Positions 6,045 through 6,123 of a DNA stretch of 6,123 nucleotides are shown here, in pieces. Source of the DNA: an uncultured Oscillospiraceae bacterium (GTDB lineage Bacteria; Bacillota; Clostridia; Oscillospirales; Ruminococcaceae); NCBI GenBank assembly GCA_958427155.1, contig CAUABB010000093.1, positions 1 to 6,123 of the forward strand. The letters run 5' to 3'. A program made the translations under genes and the position numbers. Positions within the stretch are counted from its first letter, which is position 1, and each line of letters begins with the position of its first letter. Below the pieces are notes generated by a model. It searched no databases. It was not told the origin of the DNA and was given only the letters and a program-made list of their open reading frames with translations.

Positions 6045-6123
6045 ATGGATTATCAGTTACAATCCCCAAATTTTAATGACCGTGAAATTATGAATGACGC
6101 TATGGTTTCTCAAAAATTTTTAA
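6045..6123 (+). CDS. CotF-like spore coat protein (3' truncated by window edge)
   Basis: Twenty-six codons are visible and the frame runs open off the right edge. The peptide contains FNDREIMNDAMVSQKFL (10-26), which fits the opening of the Coat F family (a D.EIM.D.L.SQK pattern that normally leads into a YN...E segment about 60 residues long). AGGAG at 6029-6033, 11 nt before the ATG, overlaps the intergenic gap of 18 nt after the previous gene, so the two are almost certainly one transcript. Family assignment rests on a short stretch. The terminal TTTTTA is simply the last codons and not a stop. Confidence 0.72.
   Translation, partial: MDYQLQSPNFNDREIMNDAMVSQKFL

Noticed and set aside
1..6123. 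Insertion sequence, prophage, CRISPR array or defence system
   Set aside because: No inverted repeats flanking a transposase, no spaced repeats and no defence-type proteins are visible; the genes are ordinary chromosomal functions with even codon style.

Overview
The window comes from a low-GC Gram-positive bacterium, most likely an endospore-forming member of the Clostridia (Oscillospiraceae/Ruminococcaceae-like). The reasons are AT-rich third positions, strong AGGAGG-type ribosome binding sites, a RecD2-type helicase, an actin-like MreB, and a pair of small CotF-like spore-coat genes at the right end. The lineage is inferred from gene content and style, not from a database match. All genes lie on the + strand and gaps between them are short.

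Layout: (1) 1-1164, S-adenosylmethionine synthetase metK, lacking only its first few codons, closed by a strong intrinsic terminator (1172-1210). (2) 1308-4631, a likely three-gene unit: a small one-pass membrane protein of unknown function with a GT-A-like stub domain; recD2, a superfamily 1B DNA helicase; and comFC, a zinc-finger phosphoribosyltransferase-fold protein. The recD2 stop overlaps an ATG of the comFC frame (ATGA). A promoter-like TTGCAA-17-TATAAT sits in the tail of the small membrane-protein gene and may also drive recD2 and comFC. (3) 4704-5720, an MreB/Mbl-family actin homologue with its own near-consensus SigA promoter (TTGATA-17-TATAAT), closed by an intrinsic terminator (5747-5777). 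It has no mreC or mreD next to it. (4) 5841 to the right edge, two small genes (the second cut off) resembling spore coat/CotF proteins. They are preceded by a candidate mother-cell (SigE-like) promoter, GTATA...CATAC.

Functionally this is mostly chromosomal core: methyl-donor synthesis, DNA handling (RecD2 with ComFC), cell-shape or envelope organisation (MreB-like), and spore coat. I see no mobile element, CRISPR array, tRNA or rRNA, and no sign of recent transfer. The points most worth a second look are the uncharacterised membrane protein ahead of recD2, the unlinked MreB paralogue with a non-canonical first phosphate loop, the recD2/comFC coupling, and the putative sporulation promoter of the coat pair. 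I found no clear candidate for a wholly new system.
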